The notes: generated by a model from the sequence alone, not told the origin. A stretch of 64,000 bases of DNA from Shouchella tritolerans (GCF_025770735.1 NZ_JAODPB010000002.1:124001-188000); one strand, 5' to 3'. Positions 16,637-25,167 are shown, counted from the first letter of the stretch. A program made the numbers and translations.

Positions 16637-16951
16637 TTAGTCGCCTTTGCAAAAATGGTGGGCGACTTCATAGGCAAAAAGCTCATTAGCAGAAGCGGCA
16701 GGCTTTTCTTGCTTTGGTTTGCCAGAGTGAGCGTTAGCGAAAGCAGGGCTGGAAAGCCAATTTTCATAGTCTTGCTTCGATGCCCATTTTGTAAAAACAA
16801 TTTGTTTTCCAGTTTCTTCAATGTTTGAGAGAAACAAAAACTCTAAACAACCTGGCACTTCTGCCATGCGCTCTGCCGATTGACGAAACCGTTCAGTCAG
16901 CACCGCTTTTCTTTCTGGTGGTACATGCAATTCATTCATAACAACATACAT
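16637..16951 (-). CDS. Antibiotic biosynthesis monooxygenase domain protein (HmoA/IsdG-like)
   Basis: A 104-residue ferredoxin-like ABM-domain protein. The start YVVMNELHVPPERKAVLTERF, the central PGCLEFLFL and the TKWASKQDYENWLSSPAF helix are typical of small heme-degrading monooxygenases (HmoA/HmoB/IsdG) in Firmicutes. Heme breakdown for iron is therefore likely, but other ABM roles cannot be excluded because the Asn/Trp/His heme-site residues can only be placed roughly. AAAGGGG precedes the start. Confidence 0.82.
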   Translation of the reverse strand: MYVVMNELHVPPERKAVLTERFRQSAERMAEVPGCLEFLFLSNIEETGKQIVFTKWASKQDYENWLSSPAFANAHSGKPKQEKPAASANELFAYEVAHHFCKGD

Positions 16952-16975
16952 AGTGAAAAACCCCTTTCCGTTAAG

Positions 16976-16989
16976 TGAAAACGTTTTAG
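16976..16989. promoter_or_regulatory. cre-like box (candidate CcpA site)
   Basis: TGAAAACGTTTTAG matches 12 of 14 positions of TGWAARCGYTWNCW, with the CG core intact. It lies just upstream of the minus-strand ABM gene, between it and the promoter at 17007. Confidence 0.35.
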
Positions 16990-17006
16990 AAAGTTTACTG
17001 GAATGC

Positions 17007-17035
17007 TTTTCAAGTGTGAGCAGATTCGCTATAAT
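17007..17035 (+). promoter_or_regulatory. Sigma-A promoter of the 29-codon peptide / structured RNA unit
   Basis: TTTTCA (17007-17012), 17-base spacer, perfect TATAAT (17030-17035). Confidence 0.75.
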
Positions 17036-17077
17036 GAAATGGAATCAGCCGAGCCCCTGCGAGGAGGAGTAGGAAAA

Positions 17078-17167
17078 ATGAGAACGTTTTTGATGATGAG
17101 CGTTTGTGTCGTCTTTTTAATTTCAATTTTTGCTGGAGGCTATGAGGACAACCCTCATAAACAATAG
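17078..17167 (+). CDS. Small hydrophobic peptide (29 aa)
   Basis: A short ORF with a very strong ribosome binding site (GAGGAGGAG, 17061-17069) and a good promoter 43 bases upstream. The peptide begins MRTFLMMS, has one hydrophobic stretch of about 13 residues (VCVVFLISIFAGG) and ends in a polar tail (YEDNPHKQ). It could be a single-pass membrane peptide or a leader peptide for the structured RNA that starts nine bases after its stop. No family is recognised. Confidence 0.6.
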   Translation: MRTFLMMSVCVVFLISIFAGGYEDNPHKQ

Positions 17168-17176
17168 CACGTTACG

Positions 17177-17276
17177 AAAAACCGGAAGACCCGATGAGGC
17201 GGTCGGCAACGTTGACCTGCCATACTAGACTAAATAGGGCGCTTGTCTTTAGTCGAGAGTCGGGAACCGGTTTTTT
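17177..17276 (+). ncRNA. Candidate structured RNA (three-way junction ending in a terminator)
   Basis: Outer stem AAAAACCGG (17177-17185) with CCGGTTTTT (17267-17275) continues through CCCGA (17190-17194) with TCGGG (17260-17264). Inside are two hairpins: GGCGGTC (17198-17204) with GACCTGCC (17214-17221), and GACTAAA (17228-17234) with TTTAGTC (17248-17254). The T-run makes the outer stem a terminator on both strands, so it also ends the minus-strand PBP gene. It does not match any riboswitch consensus I know. Confidence 0.55.
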
Positions 17277-17331
17277 GTATGTTATCAACCCTCTATACGT
17301 CCGTTTGCCTTCGTTCCCATTGATGGCCAGG

Positions 17332-19176
17332 CTACTCGCGCACGGCCGTTTCCCAAATATTCATTGCTGGTCGTCTTGGCGACAAGTCTTCTACGAAACC
17401 TTCATCCCTTCCTACCCATACCGAAGCCGTGTATTTGTCGGTTAGTCCAGAAAAGGCAAGGTCGCGGTATTGACTGCTCGTTCCTGTCTTTCCGCCGATG
17501 TAGCCACTTTGCCCCAACGTCATTCCTTTGCCTGTCCCTGAAGCAATTACATCCGCCAGCAACGTCCGCATTTTGTCATTCGTTTCCTTTGACCAGACAA
17601 GCACTTCTTCCACATCGTCCCATTGATAGAGCGTTTCCCCGTGTTCATCAACGACGCGCACGATGCCATGTGCTGGGGCAAATTTGCCGTCGTGTGCAAA
17701 AGTGGAATAGGCTTGGGCCATCTCATAAACAGAGACATCGACGGTGCCTAAGGCAAGAGCGAGGCCGCGCTCCTCGTCATTAAGTTTGCTAAAAGAGAAA
17801 GGCTCTAAGTAAGATAGCGCTTTTTCGACGCCGACTTGTGCCAGCATGTATTCCGCCGGGACATTGTAGGAATGCTTGAATGCTTCTCGCATGGTGACAA
17901 CGCCAGGCATAGCATGATTGTAGTTATTCACACAGCCAACCGTTTGTTTGCTGCTGTTTTGATCACAGTTAGGCGATGGATTGCCGTTAAAAGTAGCGGT
18001 CAGTGGAGCGCCTGTTTCTTCTAAATAAGGCACATAGTCGATCAATGGCTTAAAGGCGGACCCATGGTGGCGAAACGACTGTGTCGCGTACATGAGATTG
18101 CCCTTTTCGTAGCCTCTTCCGTTACTGATAGCGACAATCGTCCGTTCGTCATTATCAATCACCATCGCAGCTCCTTGTGCGTCGTCAGGCAATTCTCGCA
18201 CCACGCTGTCGACTAGCCGCTGTTGCCGATCTGGATCAAGCGCTGTTTCAATCGTCACCCCTTGTTTCAGCAGTTCGTTAACGCGCGCTTCGACTTCCTC
18301 GCTTGGCGCTTCCTCCATATTCTCTTGTTGGCGGATAAGCATTTTAAATTCAGCTAAAATAAAATCGCTGTAATCAGGAAATTCGTTTGTAAGCTGCGAA
18401 CGATGCAAGGCGATCGATTCTTCCAATGCTTCGTTATGCTCGGTAGACGTAATGAACCCTTCCTCTTCCATTTTTTGCAAAACCCATTCTTTACGTTCAT
18501 GGGTATGGGTGGCTTCGTCTTTAAAAGGATCATAATAAGTTGGATTATTCGGAATGGCTGTCAAAAACGCAATTTGCGCAAGGGACAACTGGTTCGTTGT
18601 TTCGCTGAAATAAAGCTGCGCCGCTGCCTCAACGCCATAAGCACCGTTGCCGAAGTAAATAGAATTTAAATAAAGCTCAAGAATTTCGTCCTTAGAATAC
18701 TGTTGTTCCAGCTCATAGGCATAAAGCAGCTCACTCACTTTTCGCTTATATGTACGGGAATGGTCTAAAAAGATATTGCGCACCATTTGCTGGGTAATGG
18801 TGCTTGCCCCTTGGTCAATGCCTCCTTCGCTTGCATTGGCAAGAAAAGCTCTGGCAATGCCTGTTGCATCGAAGCCATGATGCTCAAAAAAACGCTTGTC
18901 CTCAGTGGCGATAAAAGCATAAATGACCGTCTCAGGAATATCGCTATAAGGCAAGTAAACCCGGTTCGTTCCGTTATTTAATTCCGCAAACGTTCGTCCA
19001 TTGGCATCGACAATGGTACTGTTGGAAGACAAGTAGAGGGCGTCACGGTCAATGTGCTCATTGACTATTTGTCTCACTGATTGTACGTTTGTGATTTCCG
19101 CTGTTACGTTTGAAAATAAAAAAACGGTTGATAAGGCTAAAACCACAATTAATATCCAGCCTGTCCCTGTTTTCAT
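17332..19176 (-). CDS. Class A penicillin-binding protein (transglycosylase/transpeptidase)
   Basis: A 614-residue bifunctional cell-wall synthase. It has an N-terminal signal anchor (about residues 7-27) and a GT51 transglycosylase domain (about 60-230) with EDKRFFEHHGFD, QGASTITQQMVRN and LELYLNSIYFGNGAYG. The transpeptidase domain (about 330-600) carries SAFK as the SxxK active serine, SYN as SxN, and KTGTS. It ends just after the catalytic domain, without the C-terminal extensions of PBP1, so it is short for the class. It resembles the PbpF/PbpG group. It polymerises and cross-links peptidoglycan on the outer membrane face. Confidence 0.93.
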   Translation of the reverse strand: MKTGTGWILIVVLALSTVFLFSNVTAEITNVQSVRQIVNEHIDRDALYLSSNSTIVDANGRTFAELNNGTNRVYLPYSDIPETVIYAFIATEDKRFFEHHGFDATGIARAFLANASEGGIDQGASTITQQMVRNIFLDHSRTYKRKVSELLYAYELEQQYSKDEILELYLNSIYFGNGAYGVEAAAQLYFSETTNQLSLAQIAFLTAIPNNPTYYDPFKDEATHTHERKEWVLQKMEEEGFITSTEHNEALEESIALHRSQLTNEFPDYSDFILAEFKMLIRQQENMEEAPSEEVEARVNELLKQGVTIETALDPDRQQRLVDSVVRELPDDAQGAAMVIDNDERTIVAISNGRGYEKGNLMYATQSFRHHGSAFKPLIDYVPYLEETGAPLTATFNGNPSPNCDQNSSKQTVGCVNNYNHAMPGVVTMREAFKHSYNVPAEYMLAQVGVEKALSYLEPFSFSKLNDEERGLALALGTVDVSVYEMAQAYSTFAHDGKFAPAHGIVRVVDEHGETLYQWDDVEEVLVWSKETNDKMRTLLADVIASGTGKGMTLGQSGYIGGKTGTSSQYRDLAFSGLTDKYTASVWVGRDEGFVEDLSPRRPAMNIWETAVRE

Positions 19177-19258
19177 GACAAAACTCGCTTTCTATTAATA
19201 TGGGTTTAGTATACCACTGTTTTGTTGGGACGGACAGAGATTCAATTTCGAAAAAGTA

Positions 19259-19287
19259 GCATGTTCATGCGTCATTCGGCATAACGT
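19259..19287 (+). promoter_or_regulatory. Candidate sigma-E promoter of prkA
   Basis: GCATGTT (19259-19265), 14-base spacer, CATAACGT (19280-19287), close to the mother-cell sigma-E consensus (about KMATATT / CATACAAT). B. subtilis prkA belongs to the sigma-E regulon. Confidence 0.5.
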
Positions 19288-19325
19288 TAAGTAATCTCGC
19301 TTACACGAGGACGGAGGTATACGCA

Positions 19326-21221
19326 TTGGATATTCTAAAAAAAATTGAACAATACCGAGAAGAAGAAGAACGCTTAAAGTGGGAAGGGACGTTTGCCGAT
19401 TATTTAGCGTTAATTAAGGAAAAGCCATGGGTCACTCAAACAGCCCACTCACGCGTGTACAATATGATAAAAGACGCCGGAGTAGAAGAAAAAAACGGAA
19501 AAAAAGTGTATTCCTTCTTTAAAGATTCCATCTATGGGCTGGAGGAAGCGCTTGAAAAGCTGGTAGAGGAGTATTTTCATTCGGCTGCGAAACGACTCGA
19601 TGTCCGCAAGCGGATTTTGTTGTTAATGGGGCCAGTTAGCGGCGGAAAATCAACACTCGTGACGATGTTGAAGCGTGGCCTCGAGAACTATTCACGTACC
19701 GACAGAGGCGCCGTTTATGCCATTAAAGGATGTCCGATGAATGAGGACCCTCTCCATTTGATTCCACTGCATTTGCGCAAAGACTTTGAAGAGGAGTATG
19801 GCATAAAAATTGAAGGCAATTTGTCGCCTTTAAATATGATGCGGTTAGAGGAGGAATACGGAGGGCGAATTGAAGATGTCTTAGTGGAAAGGGTGTTTTT
19901 CTCAGAAGACAAACGAACCGGGATTGGCACCTTTTCGCCGTCAGATCCAAAATCGCAGGACATTGCCGATTTGACTGGAAGCATCGACTTCTCGACTATT
20001 GCTGAATTTGGTTCTGAATCGGATCCACGTGCATACCGCTTTGATGGGGAGTTAAACAAGGCAAACCGCGGTATGATGGAATTTCAAGAAATGCTGAAAT
20101 GCGATGAAAAATTTCTATGGCATTTGCTGTCATTAACGCAAGAAGGCAATTTTAAAGCAGGGCGGTTTGCGCTCATTTCGGCTGATGAACTCATTTTGGC
20201 CCATACGAACGAGTCAGAGTACAAATCGTTTATTTCCAACAAAAAAAATGAAGCACTCCATTCAAGAATCATCGTCATGAAAATCCCCTACAACTTAAAA
20301 GTTTCGGAGGAAGAACGGATCTACAAAAAAATGATCGCTGAAAGCGACTTAGCCCATGTCCATATTGCCCCCCATGCTTTGAAGGTAGCAGCTATCTTTA
20401 CGATTTTGACTCGTTTAAAAGAGCCCCACAAGGCGGGAATTGACTTAGTGAAAAAAATGAAGCTCTATGACGGGGAAGCGGTTGAAGGATACAACAGTCA
20501 GGATGTGAAAGAATTGCAGGCAGAGGTTCCTGACGAGGGCATGAGCGGGATCGACCCCCGTTATGTGATCAACCGCATTTCGTCAGCGATTATCCGCAAG
20601 CAACTAACCTCAATTTCAGCGTTGGATGTGCTCCGTTCTATTAAAGAAGGGCTTGACGCCCATGCTTCGATTTCTAAGGAAGACAAAGAGCGGTATATCG
20701 ACTACATTACCATTGCCCGCAAAGAGTACGATATGATTGCCAAAGAGGAAGTGCAAAAAGCATTCGTCTACTCTTATGATGAATCAGCGAAGACGCTAAT
20801 GGACAATTACCTTGACAATGTGGAAGCTTATTGCAACAAAAACAAACTCCGCGACCCCCTTACAGGGGAAGAAATGTCGCCAGACGAAAAGCTGATGCGT
20901 TCAATCGAAGAACAAATCGGCATATCCGAAAATGCCAAAAAAGCATTTCGTGAGGAGATTTTAATTCGCATATCTGCCTATGCCCGAAAAGGGAAGAAAT
21001 TCGACTACAACTCCCATGAACGGTTGCGTGAAGCGATTCAGAAAAAGTTATTCGCCGATTTAAAAGATATTGTAAAAATCACGACTTCTGTGAAAACGCC
21101 AGATGAATCACAGTTGAAAAAAATGAATGACGTCATCGCAAGACTCATTGATGAACATGGCTATAACTCCGTTTCAGCTAACGAATTACTCCGCTATGTT
21201 GGCTCGCTTTTGAACCGGTAG
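19326..21221 (+). CDS. prkA: PrkA family serine protein kinase / AAA+ protein
   Basis: A 631-residue protein. The AAA+ domain (about 60-370) has Walker A GPVSGGKST near residue 105, and the C-terminal PrkA domain shows distant kinase similarity. The length and sequence (PLGLFDP-less variants aside) match B. subtilis PrkA, which acts in sporulation, and more recent work on the family suggests an ATP-dependent protease-like role. It starts at TTG 19326 with ACGGAGGT upstream. yhbH lies 2.7 kb downstream, its usual partner, here separated by two signal peptidase genes and an ATPase. It ends at a hairpin terminator. Confidence 0.95.
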   Translation: MDILKKIEQYREEEERLKWEGTFADYLALIKEKPWVTQTAHSRVYNMIKDAGVEEKNGKKVYSFFKDSIYGLEEALEKLVEEYFHSAAKRLDVRKRILLLMGPVSGGKSTLVTMLKRGLENYSRTDRGAVYAIKGCPMNEDPLHLIPLHLRKDFEEEYGIKIEGNLSPLNMMRLEEEYGGRIEDVLVERVFFSEDKRTGIGTFSPSDPKSQDIADLTGSIDFSTIAEFGSESDPRAYRFDGELNKANRGMMEFQEMLKCDEKFLWHLLSLTQEGNFKAGRFALISADELILAHTNESEYKSFISNKKNEALHSRIIVMKIPYNLKVSEEERIYKKMIAESDLAHVHIAPHALKVAAIFTILTRLKEPHKAGIDLVKKMKLYDGEAVEGYNSQDVKELQAEVPDEGMSGIDPRYVINRISSAIIRKQLTSISALDVLRSIKEGLDAHASISKEDKERYIDYITIARKEYDMIAKEEVQKAFVYSYDESAKTLMDNYLDNVEAYCNKNKLRDPLTGEEMSPDEKLMRSIEEQIGISENAKKAFREEILIRISAYARKGKKFDYNSHERLREAIQKKLFADLKDIVKITTSVKTPDESQLKKMNDVIARLIDEHGYNSVSANELLRYVGSLLNR

Positions 21222-21227
21222 GCAAGA

Positions 21228-21269
21228 AATCCTCCGCGTCGCCTCGTGGAGGATTCTTGTCCTTTTTTT
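21228..21269 (+). terminator. prkA terminator
   Basis: AATCCTCC (21228-21235) pairs with GGAGGATT (21248-21255), followed after a short gap by seven T. The copy of this hairpin in front of the second signal peptidase gene is degraded. Confidence 0.75.
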
Positions 21270-21313
21270 GATTTAATGCTACGTTAATAAAAACACGGGC
21301 AGGATGCTCGCGA

Positions 21314-21877
21314 ATGGAAGACGGAAAGCGAGGAGCAGCAGTGGCGGAAGCAAAAAGAAAATCAGAGTTTTGGGGCTGGGTAAAGACGATTGCAATTGCC
21401 TTTATTCTTGCAGTTGGAATCCGGACATTTGTGATTGAACGTTTTGAGGTTCAAGGTGCCTCGATGGTGCCGACTGTTCATGACGGGGAGCATTTTATCA
21501 TTGATAAGTTGAGTTACCAATTTGGCGAGCCTGAACGGTTTGATCTCATTGTGTTCCAAGCGACGGAAGAAGACCGCTACATCAAACGGGTGATTGGCTT
21601 ACCAGGCGATACCATTCGATTTGAGGACGACATCCTTTACATTAATGGCGAGCAAGTCGAAGAGCCTTATTTGGAAGAAGCAAAAGCTGCTGATTCAGGA
21701 CCCGTGTATACGGAAGATTATTTATTTGAAGAGGCTGTCCCAGAGAACCATGTCTTTGTAATGGGGGACAACCGCCCTACTAGCTTAGACAGCCGCGCTA
21801 TTGGCCCAGTTAGCGAAGATAAAATGATCGGCAAAGTCGGATTGCGGTTCTGGCCGCTATCTGAATTTGGCTTATAA
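21314..21877 (+). CDS. Signal peptidase I (copy 1)
   Basis: 187 residues. One N-terminal membrane anchor (about 22-41) is followed by the type I leader peptidase domain. Nucleophile Ser50 is in ASMVPT, general-base Lys91 in YIKRVIGLPGD, and the conserved GDNR..SLDSRAIG box is at about 150-163. It cleaves signal peptides of exported proteins at the outer membrane surface (SipS/SipT/SipU/SipV type). The start could be ATG 21314 or GTG 21341; the latter has a strong AGCGAGGAG five bases before it. Confidence 0.93.
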   Translation: MEDGKRGAAVAEAKRKSEFWGWVKTIAIAFILAVGIRTFVIERFEVQGASMVPTVHDGEHFIIDKLSYQFGEPERFDLIVFQATEEDRYIKRVIGLPGDTIRFEDDILYINGEQVEEPYLEEAKAADSGPVYTEDYLFEEAVPENHVFVMGDNRPTSLDSRAIGPVSEDKMIGKVGLRFWPLSEFGL

Positions 21878-22082
21878 TGAGTCAGCGAAGTGGAAGCCTT
21901 CGATCAAAAACAACACCGTGCTTTTAGAGGGATCGCTCGATAACAAGCTATGCATCAAATTGGAAAATCTCTCTTAGGCGGGTCAGTAGGTAGGAAATCT
22001 TTCCCTTCCCCTCGTGGAGGATTTCTTGTTCTTTTTTTGAATTAATGATACGTTAATAAAAACACGGGCAGGATGCTCATGA

Positions 22083-22652
22083 ATGGAAGACGGAAAGCGA
22101 GGAACAGCAGTGGCAGAAGCGGAAAAGAAATCAGAGTTTTGGGGCTGGGTAAAGGCGATTGCAATTGCGCTTATTCTTGCGTTTGTAGTCCGGACATTTG
22201 TGATGACCAGCTTTGAAGTTCGCGGCGTCTCAATGGTGCCGACTGCTCATGACGGTGAGCGTTTTATTGTAAATAAATTAAGTTATCAATTTGGCGAGCC
22301 TGAGCGGTTTGATCTCATCGTGTTCCACGCGACGGAGGAAGATAGCTATATCAAGCGGGTGATTGGCTTACCAGGCGATACGATTCGCTTTGAGGACGAC
22401 ATCCTTTACATTAATGGCGAGCAAGTCGAAGAGCCTTATTTGGAAGAAGCAAAAGCTGCTTATTCAGGGCCCGCGTATACGGAAGATTACTCATTTGAAG
22501 AAACCGTCCCAGAGAACCATGTCTTTGTAATGGGTGACAACCGCCCTGCTAGCTTAGACAGCCGTGTGATTGGCCCAGTTAATGAAGATGAAATCATTGG
22601 CAAAGTCGGATTGCGGTTCTGGCCGGTGTCCGAATTTGGCTTTATGGATTGA
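22083..22652 (+). CDS. Signal peptidase I (copy 2)
   Basis: 189 residues, a tandem paralogue of copy 1 with the same Ser50 (VSMVPT) and Lys91 (YIKRVIG) and an intact GDNR..SLDSRVIG box, so it should be active. Differences concentrate in the membrane anchor (LILAFVVRTFVMTSF against FILAVGIRTFVIERF) and around the substrate-binding strand near residue 47, which could alter signal-peptide preference. The alternative GTG start within the first 10 codons applies here too. It is followed by a hairpin and repeat copy B. Confidence 0.93.
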   Translation: MEDGKRGTAVAEAEKKSEFWGWVKAIAIALILAFVVRTFVMTSFEVRGVSMVPTAHDGERFIVNKLSYQFGEPERFDLIVFHATEEDSYIKRVIGLPGDTIRFEDDILYINGEQVEEPYLEEAKAAYSGPAYTEDYSFEETVPENHVFVMGDNRPASLDSRVIGPVNEDEIIGKVGLRFWPVSEFGFMD

Positions 22653-22653
22653 T

Positions 22654-22679
22654 AAACGAGTACGAAACAGCACTCGTTT
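22654..22679 (+). terminator. Hairpin after signal peptidase copy 2
   Basis: AAACGAGT (22654-22661) pairs with ACTCGTTT (22672-22679). A nearly identical hairpin recurs at 22858-22885, on the other side of repeat copy B. Confidence 0.6.
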
Positions 22680-22709
22680 GAGGTTGTCGACAAAGTCGAT
22701 AACCGCCCT

Positions 22710-22857
22710 CAGACTGATAGAAAACGCTTGTCAGCCGAGGGAAGATGCGAATAGAACGGGGGTTCATGAGCAGTGGTTTTCTTGCGCATGAAACGACAGT
22801 TACAAAGCATATGAGTGAGGCAAACGACGACGTATGCGAGCGTTTGCCTACAGTCTG
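22710..22857 (+). repeat. Dispersed structured repeat, copy B (148 bp)
   Basis: It is closely similar to copy A (7820-7987) over its whole length, including the CAGACTG ... CAGTCTG ends, the AAAACGCTTGTCAGCCGAGG block and the central GTTCATG/CATGAA hairpin. It has about 20 bases fewer. It is bracketed by two near-identical hairpins (22654-22679 and 22858-22885) and preceded by a further inverted repeat at 22682-22704. Confidence 0.85.
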
Positions 22858-22885
22858 AAACGAGTGCGAAACAGCACTCGTTTTT
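22858..22885. terminator. Bidirectional terminator before the AAA ATPase gene
   Basis: AAACGAGTGC (22858-22867) pairs with GCACTCGTTT (22874-22883) around GAAACA, with T-rich sequence on the plus side. It lies 5 bases beyond the minus-strand ATPase stop. Confidence 0.75.
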
Positions 22886-22889
22886 GCAT

Positions 22890-23633
22890 TCAGTCAGAGA
22901 AGAGTTGGTGAATAAAATAGGAATTACGTTCCATAATCATGCGCCAATCTTTAAAAAGCTGCGTCTCTTCTGCAGCGATTTCCTCAATACCTTCATCGCT
23001 TAGTTGAAACACTTGTGCTCCTGGATACAATATTAAAATCGGCGAATGGGTGGCGAAAATAAATTGCGAATTTTTGGCGATCCGTTCCTTGATGGCAAGG
23101 AGGATTTGAAGCTGGGAGTTTACAGACAGCCCAGTTTCTGGTTCGTCCATCAAATAAAAGCCATTGCCGAAAAAACGATGATTCATTAACGTTGTCATTG
23201 CCTCACCGCGAGAAAATGTATGTAAATTCCGGCCAAATAGTTTTTGTGATAACACTCCTTCTCCTTCTGCAAATTGATCCATATCTGTAGCTAAATTATA
23301 AAACGTTTCTGCCCGGTAAAAGTAAGCATCGCGTGGGCGGTAGGCCCCCCTAGTTAAGCGGCAATACTGATAGAGAGAAGAATGGCTTGCTTCTGTTTCA
23401 AAGCGGTGGTTTTTTGAGCCACCTTCAAGGTTTAATTCCACTAACGCTGCTAGTGTTTCAATCAACGTTGACTTGCCTGTTCCGTTTTCACCGACAAAAA
23501 TCGTGACAGGTTTTTTAAAAGAAAGGCTATCAAAGCCTTGTAGGAATGGAAGGGTATGAGGAAAACCAAGATCTTGCCCATTAGCAGGCTTGTCGTAGTG
23601 TAACTGTGTAATGTACATATGTTTAGCTGTCAT
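22890..23633 (-). CDS. AAA family ATPase (COG3910-like, SMC-type hinge-less)
   Basis: 247 residues. Walker A is FVGENGTGKSTLIETLAAL at about residue 46, a signature-like segment TFSRGEAMT lies near 142, Walker B is FYLMDEPETGLS and a His switch is IFATHSPIL. This is the ABC/SMC-type predicted ATPase family (AAA_21, COG3910) of unknown biological function. There is no membrane partner or nuclease gene next to it. GGGAGAG precedes the ATG. It faces away from yhbH and is convergent with the second signal peptidase. Confidence 0.87.
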   Translation of the reverse strand: MTAKHMYITQLHYDKPANGQDLGFPHTLPFLQGFDSLSFKKPVTIFVGENGTGKSTLIETLAALVELNLEGGSKNHRFETEASHSSLYQYCRLTRGAYRPRDAYFYRAETFYNLATDMDQFAEGEGVLSQKLFGRNLHTFSRGEAMTTLMNHRFFGNGFYLMDEPETGLSVNSQLQILLAIKERIAKNSQFIFATHSPILILYPGAQVFQLSDEGIEEIAAEETQLFKDWRMIMERNSYFIHQLFSD

Positions 23634-23970
23634 AGGCTCTCCCTGCTTTTTAGATTAGTGTAGCAAAAAACGTACGAAATGGGGGCGTCTGCTTTTATGT
23701 TTGCTTCGAGATTAGCGATGGAAAAACGATGCCTTGGCAAAAACGCATACATACGAAATCCTTGTAATCAGTTAGCCTTTTCATCGTTACTATGGCGCGG
23801 TTTGGCTTGTCCAACGAAAATTTCTTGGCAACTCTTGCTCTTGTCTTACATAGGATAAGAAAAGTAGCCATGCAACAATATTTTGCACCAGTTTATGATA
23901 TGCACAATCAACTAGAAACGTTCCACTTTCAATCGATAAACGTAAACAAACCTTACTGAGGAGGGAAGGT
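23634..23970. other. Divergent intergenic region between the ATPase and yhbH
   Basis: No gene is supported. It must hold both promoters, but I could not assign a convincing sigma-A or sigma-E pair by eye. A GAGGAGGG ribosome binding site for yhbH is at its right end. Confidence 0.5.
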
Positions 23971-25143
23971 ATGGAAAAAGACAACGGCCGGCAGTTCACG
24001 ATCTCCCAGGAAAACTGGTCCCTCCATCGAAAAGGGTTCCAAGACCAACGTCGACACCAAGAAAAAGTACGGGACGCCATCAAAAAAAACTTGCCTGACT
24101 TAGTTAGTGAAGAAAACATTGTTATGTCCAATGGAAAAGACGTGATCAAAATTCCGATCCGCTCGTTAGATGAATACAAAATTCGTTACAACTATGACAA
24201 AAACCAACATGTTGGCCAAGGGAAAGGCGACAGCAAAATCGGCGATGTCGTTGCTCGTGATCCAAATGGCGACAAACAGGCAGGCGCTGGCAAAGGGTCA
24301 GGCGCAGGCGACCAAGCAGGCGAAGATTATAATGAAGCTGAGGTTTCGATCGTGGAGTTAGAAGAAATGCTTTTTTCTGAGCTTGCATTGCCAAATTTAC
24401 AAAAAAAAGAAGAACAAGAGCTTGTAGTGGAAGATATTTCCTTTAATGATATTCGCAAAAAAGGATTAATGGGAAATGTCGACAAACGCCGTACGATTTT
24501 AGCCGCCATTAAACGCAACGCTTTAAATGGCGAAGCGAACATTATGCCGATTTACAAGGACGATTTACGGTTTAAAACTTGGACGGAAACGATCCGGCCA
24601 GAATCGAAAGCGGTTGTCATTGCAATGATGGATACAAGTGGTTCAATGGGGCGGTTTGAAAAATATATGGCACGTAGCTTTTTCTTTTGGATGACTCGTT
24701 TCCTGCGTACAAAATACGAAACAGTTGAAATCGAATTTATTGCCCACCATACAGAAGCGAAAGTAGTAAGCGAAGAGGATTTCTTTTCAAAGGGAGAAAG
24801 CGGGGGGACAATTTGTTCATCCGCTTATAGGAAAGCGCTAGAGTTGATTGACGAGAAATACAACCCACGTGCGTATAACATTTACCCATTCCATTTTTCA
24901 GACGGTGATAACCTAACGTCCGATAACGCACGTTGCTTAAAACTTGTTAACCAGCTAATGGAACGTTCCAATTTGTTTGGCTACGGGGAAGTCAATCAAT
25001 ATTCGCGCCATTCGACGTTAATGAGTGCGTACAAAAACATGACAGATCCCCGTTTTATGCACTATATTTTAAAAGAAAAAGGCGATGTATACCACGCCCT
25101 AAAATTTTTCTTTCAAAAATCGGCAGAGGAAGCCCCCGTTTAG
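23971..25143 (+). CDS. yhbH: Sporulation protein YhbH (DUF444)
   Basis: 390 residues. A basic N-terminal region is followed by a Gly/Lys/Gln-rich linker (about 85-112) and a von Willebrand A-like domain with the metal-site motif [20 protein letters not shown]-type DxSxS near residue 212. This is the DUF444/YeaH family, which works with PrkA; B. subtilis yhbH mutants have sporulation defects. GAGGAGGGAAGGT precedes the ATG. The stop codon lies in the loop edge of its own terminator. Confidence 0.94.
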   Translation: MEKDNGRQFTISQENWSLHRKGFQDQRRHQEKVRDAIKKNLPDLVSEENIVMSNGKDVIKIPIRSLDEYKIRYNYDKNQHVGQGKGDSKIGDVVARDPNGDKQAGAGKGSGAGDQAGEDYNEAEVSIVELEEMLFSELALPNLQKKEEQELVVEDISFNDIRKKGLMGNVDKRRTILAAIKRNALNGEANIMPIYKDDLRFKTWTETIRPESKAVVIAMMDTSGSMGRFEKYMARSFFFWMTRFLRTKYETVEIEFIAHHTEAKVVSEEDFFSKGESGGTICSSAYRKALELIDEKYNPRAYNIYPFHFSDGDNLTSDNARCLKLVNQLMERSNLFGYGEVNQYSRHSTLMSAYKNMTDPRFMHYILKEKGDVYHALKFFFQKSAEEAPV

Positions 25144-25153
25144 GGGGTTTTTC
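25133..25153 (+). terminator. yhbH terminator overlapping the stop codon
   Basis: CCCCC (25133-25137) pairs with GGGGG (25143-25147), then TTTTT. The yhbH TAG is in the loop and first stem base. Confidence 0.7.
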
Positions 25154-25167
25154 CTTTTGCAACGACA

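Larger units (their letters stand above)
21217..22652 (+). repeat. Tandem duplication (prkA 3' end plus signal peptidase gene)
   Basis: Two units offset by about 769 bases: 21217-21877 and 21989-22652. Both begin with GGTAGG, which in unit 1 is the stop region of prkA, run through the terminator and leader (ACACGGGCAGGATGCTC) and cover a whole signal peptidase gene. The second unit therefore carries a fossil of the prkA end. Its terminator stem is disrupted (AATCTTTC against GGAGGATT), so the two genes may be co-transcribed. Confidence 0.85.

Noticed and set aside
17177-17276. SAM-I riboswitch or hammerhead ribozyme
   Set aside because: GATGAGGC and GGCAAC recall these classes, but the other invariant segments (AGAG-GGTGGAGGGA for SAM-I, CUGANGA plus GAAA for hammerhead) are missing.
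17364-17783. Plus-strand frame antisense to the PBP gene
   Set aside because: It lies entirely across the transpeptidase domain on the opposite strand and lacks any recognisable motif.
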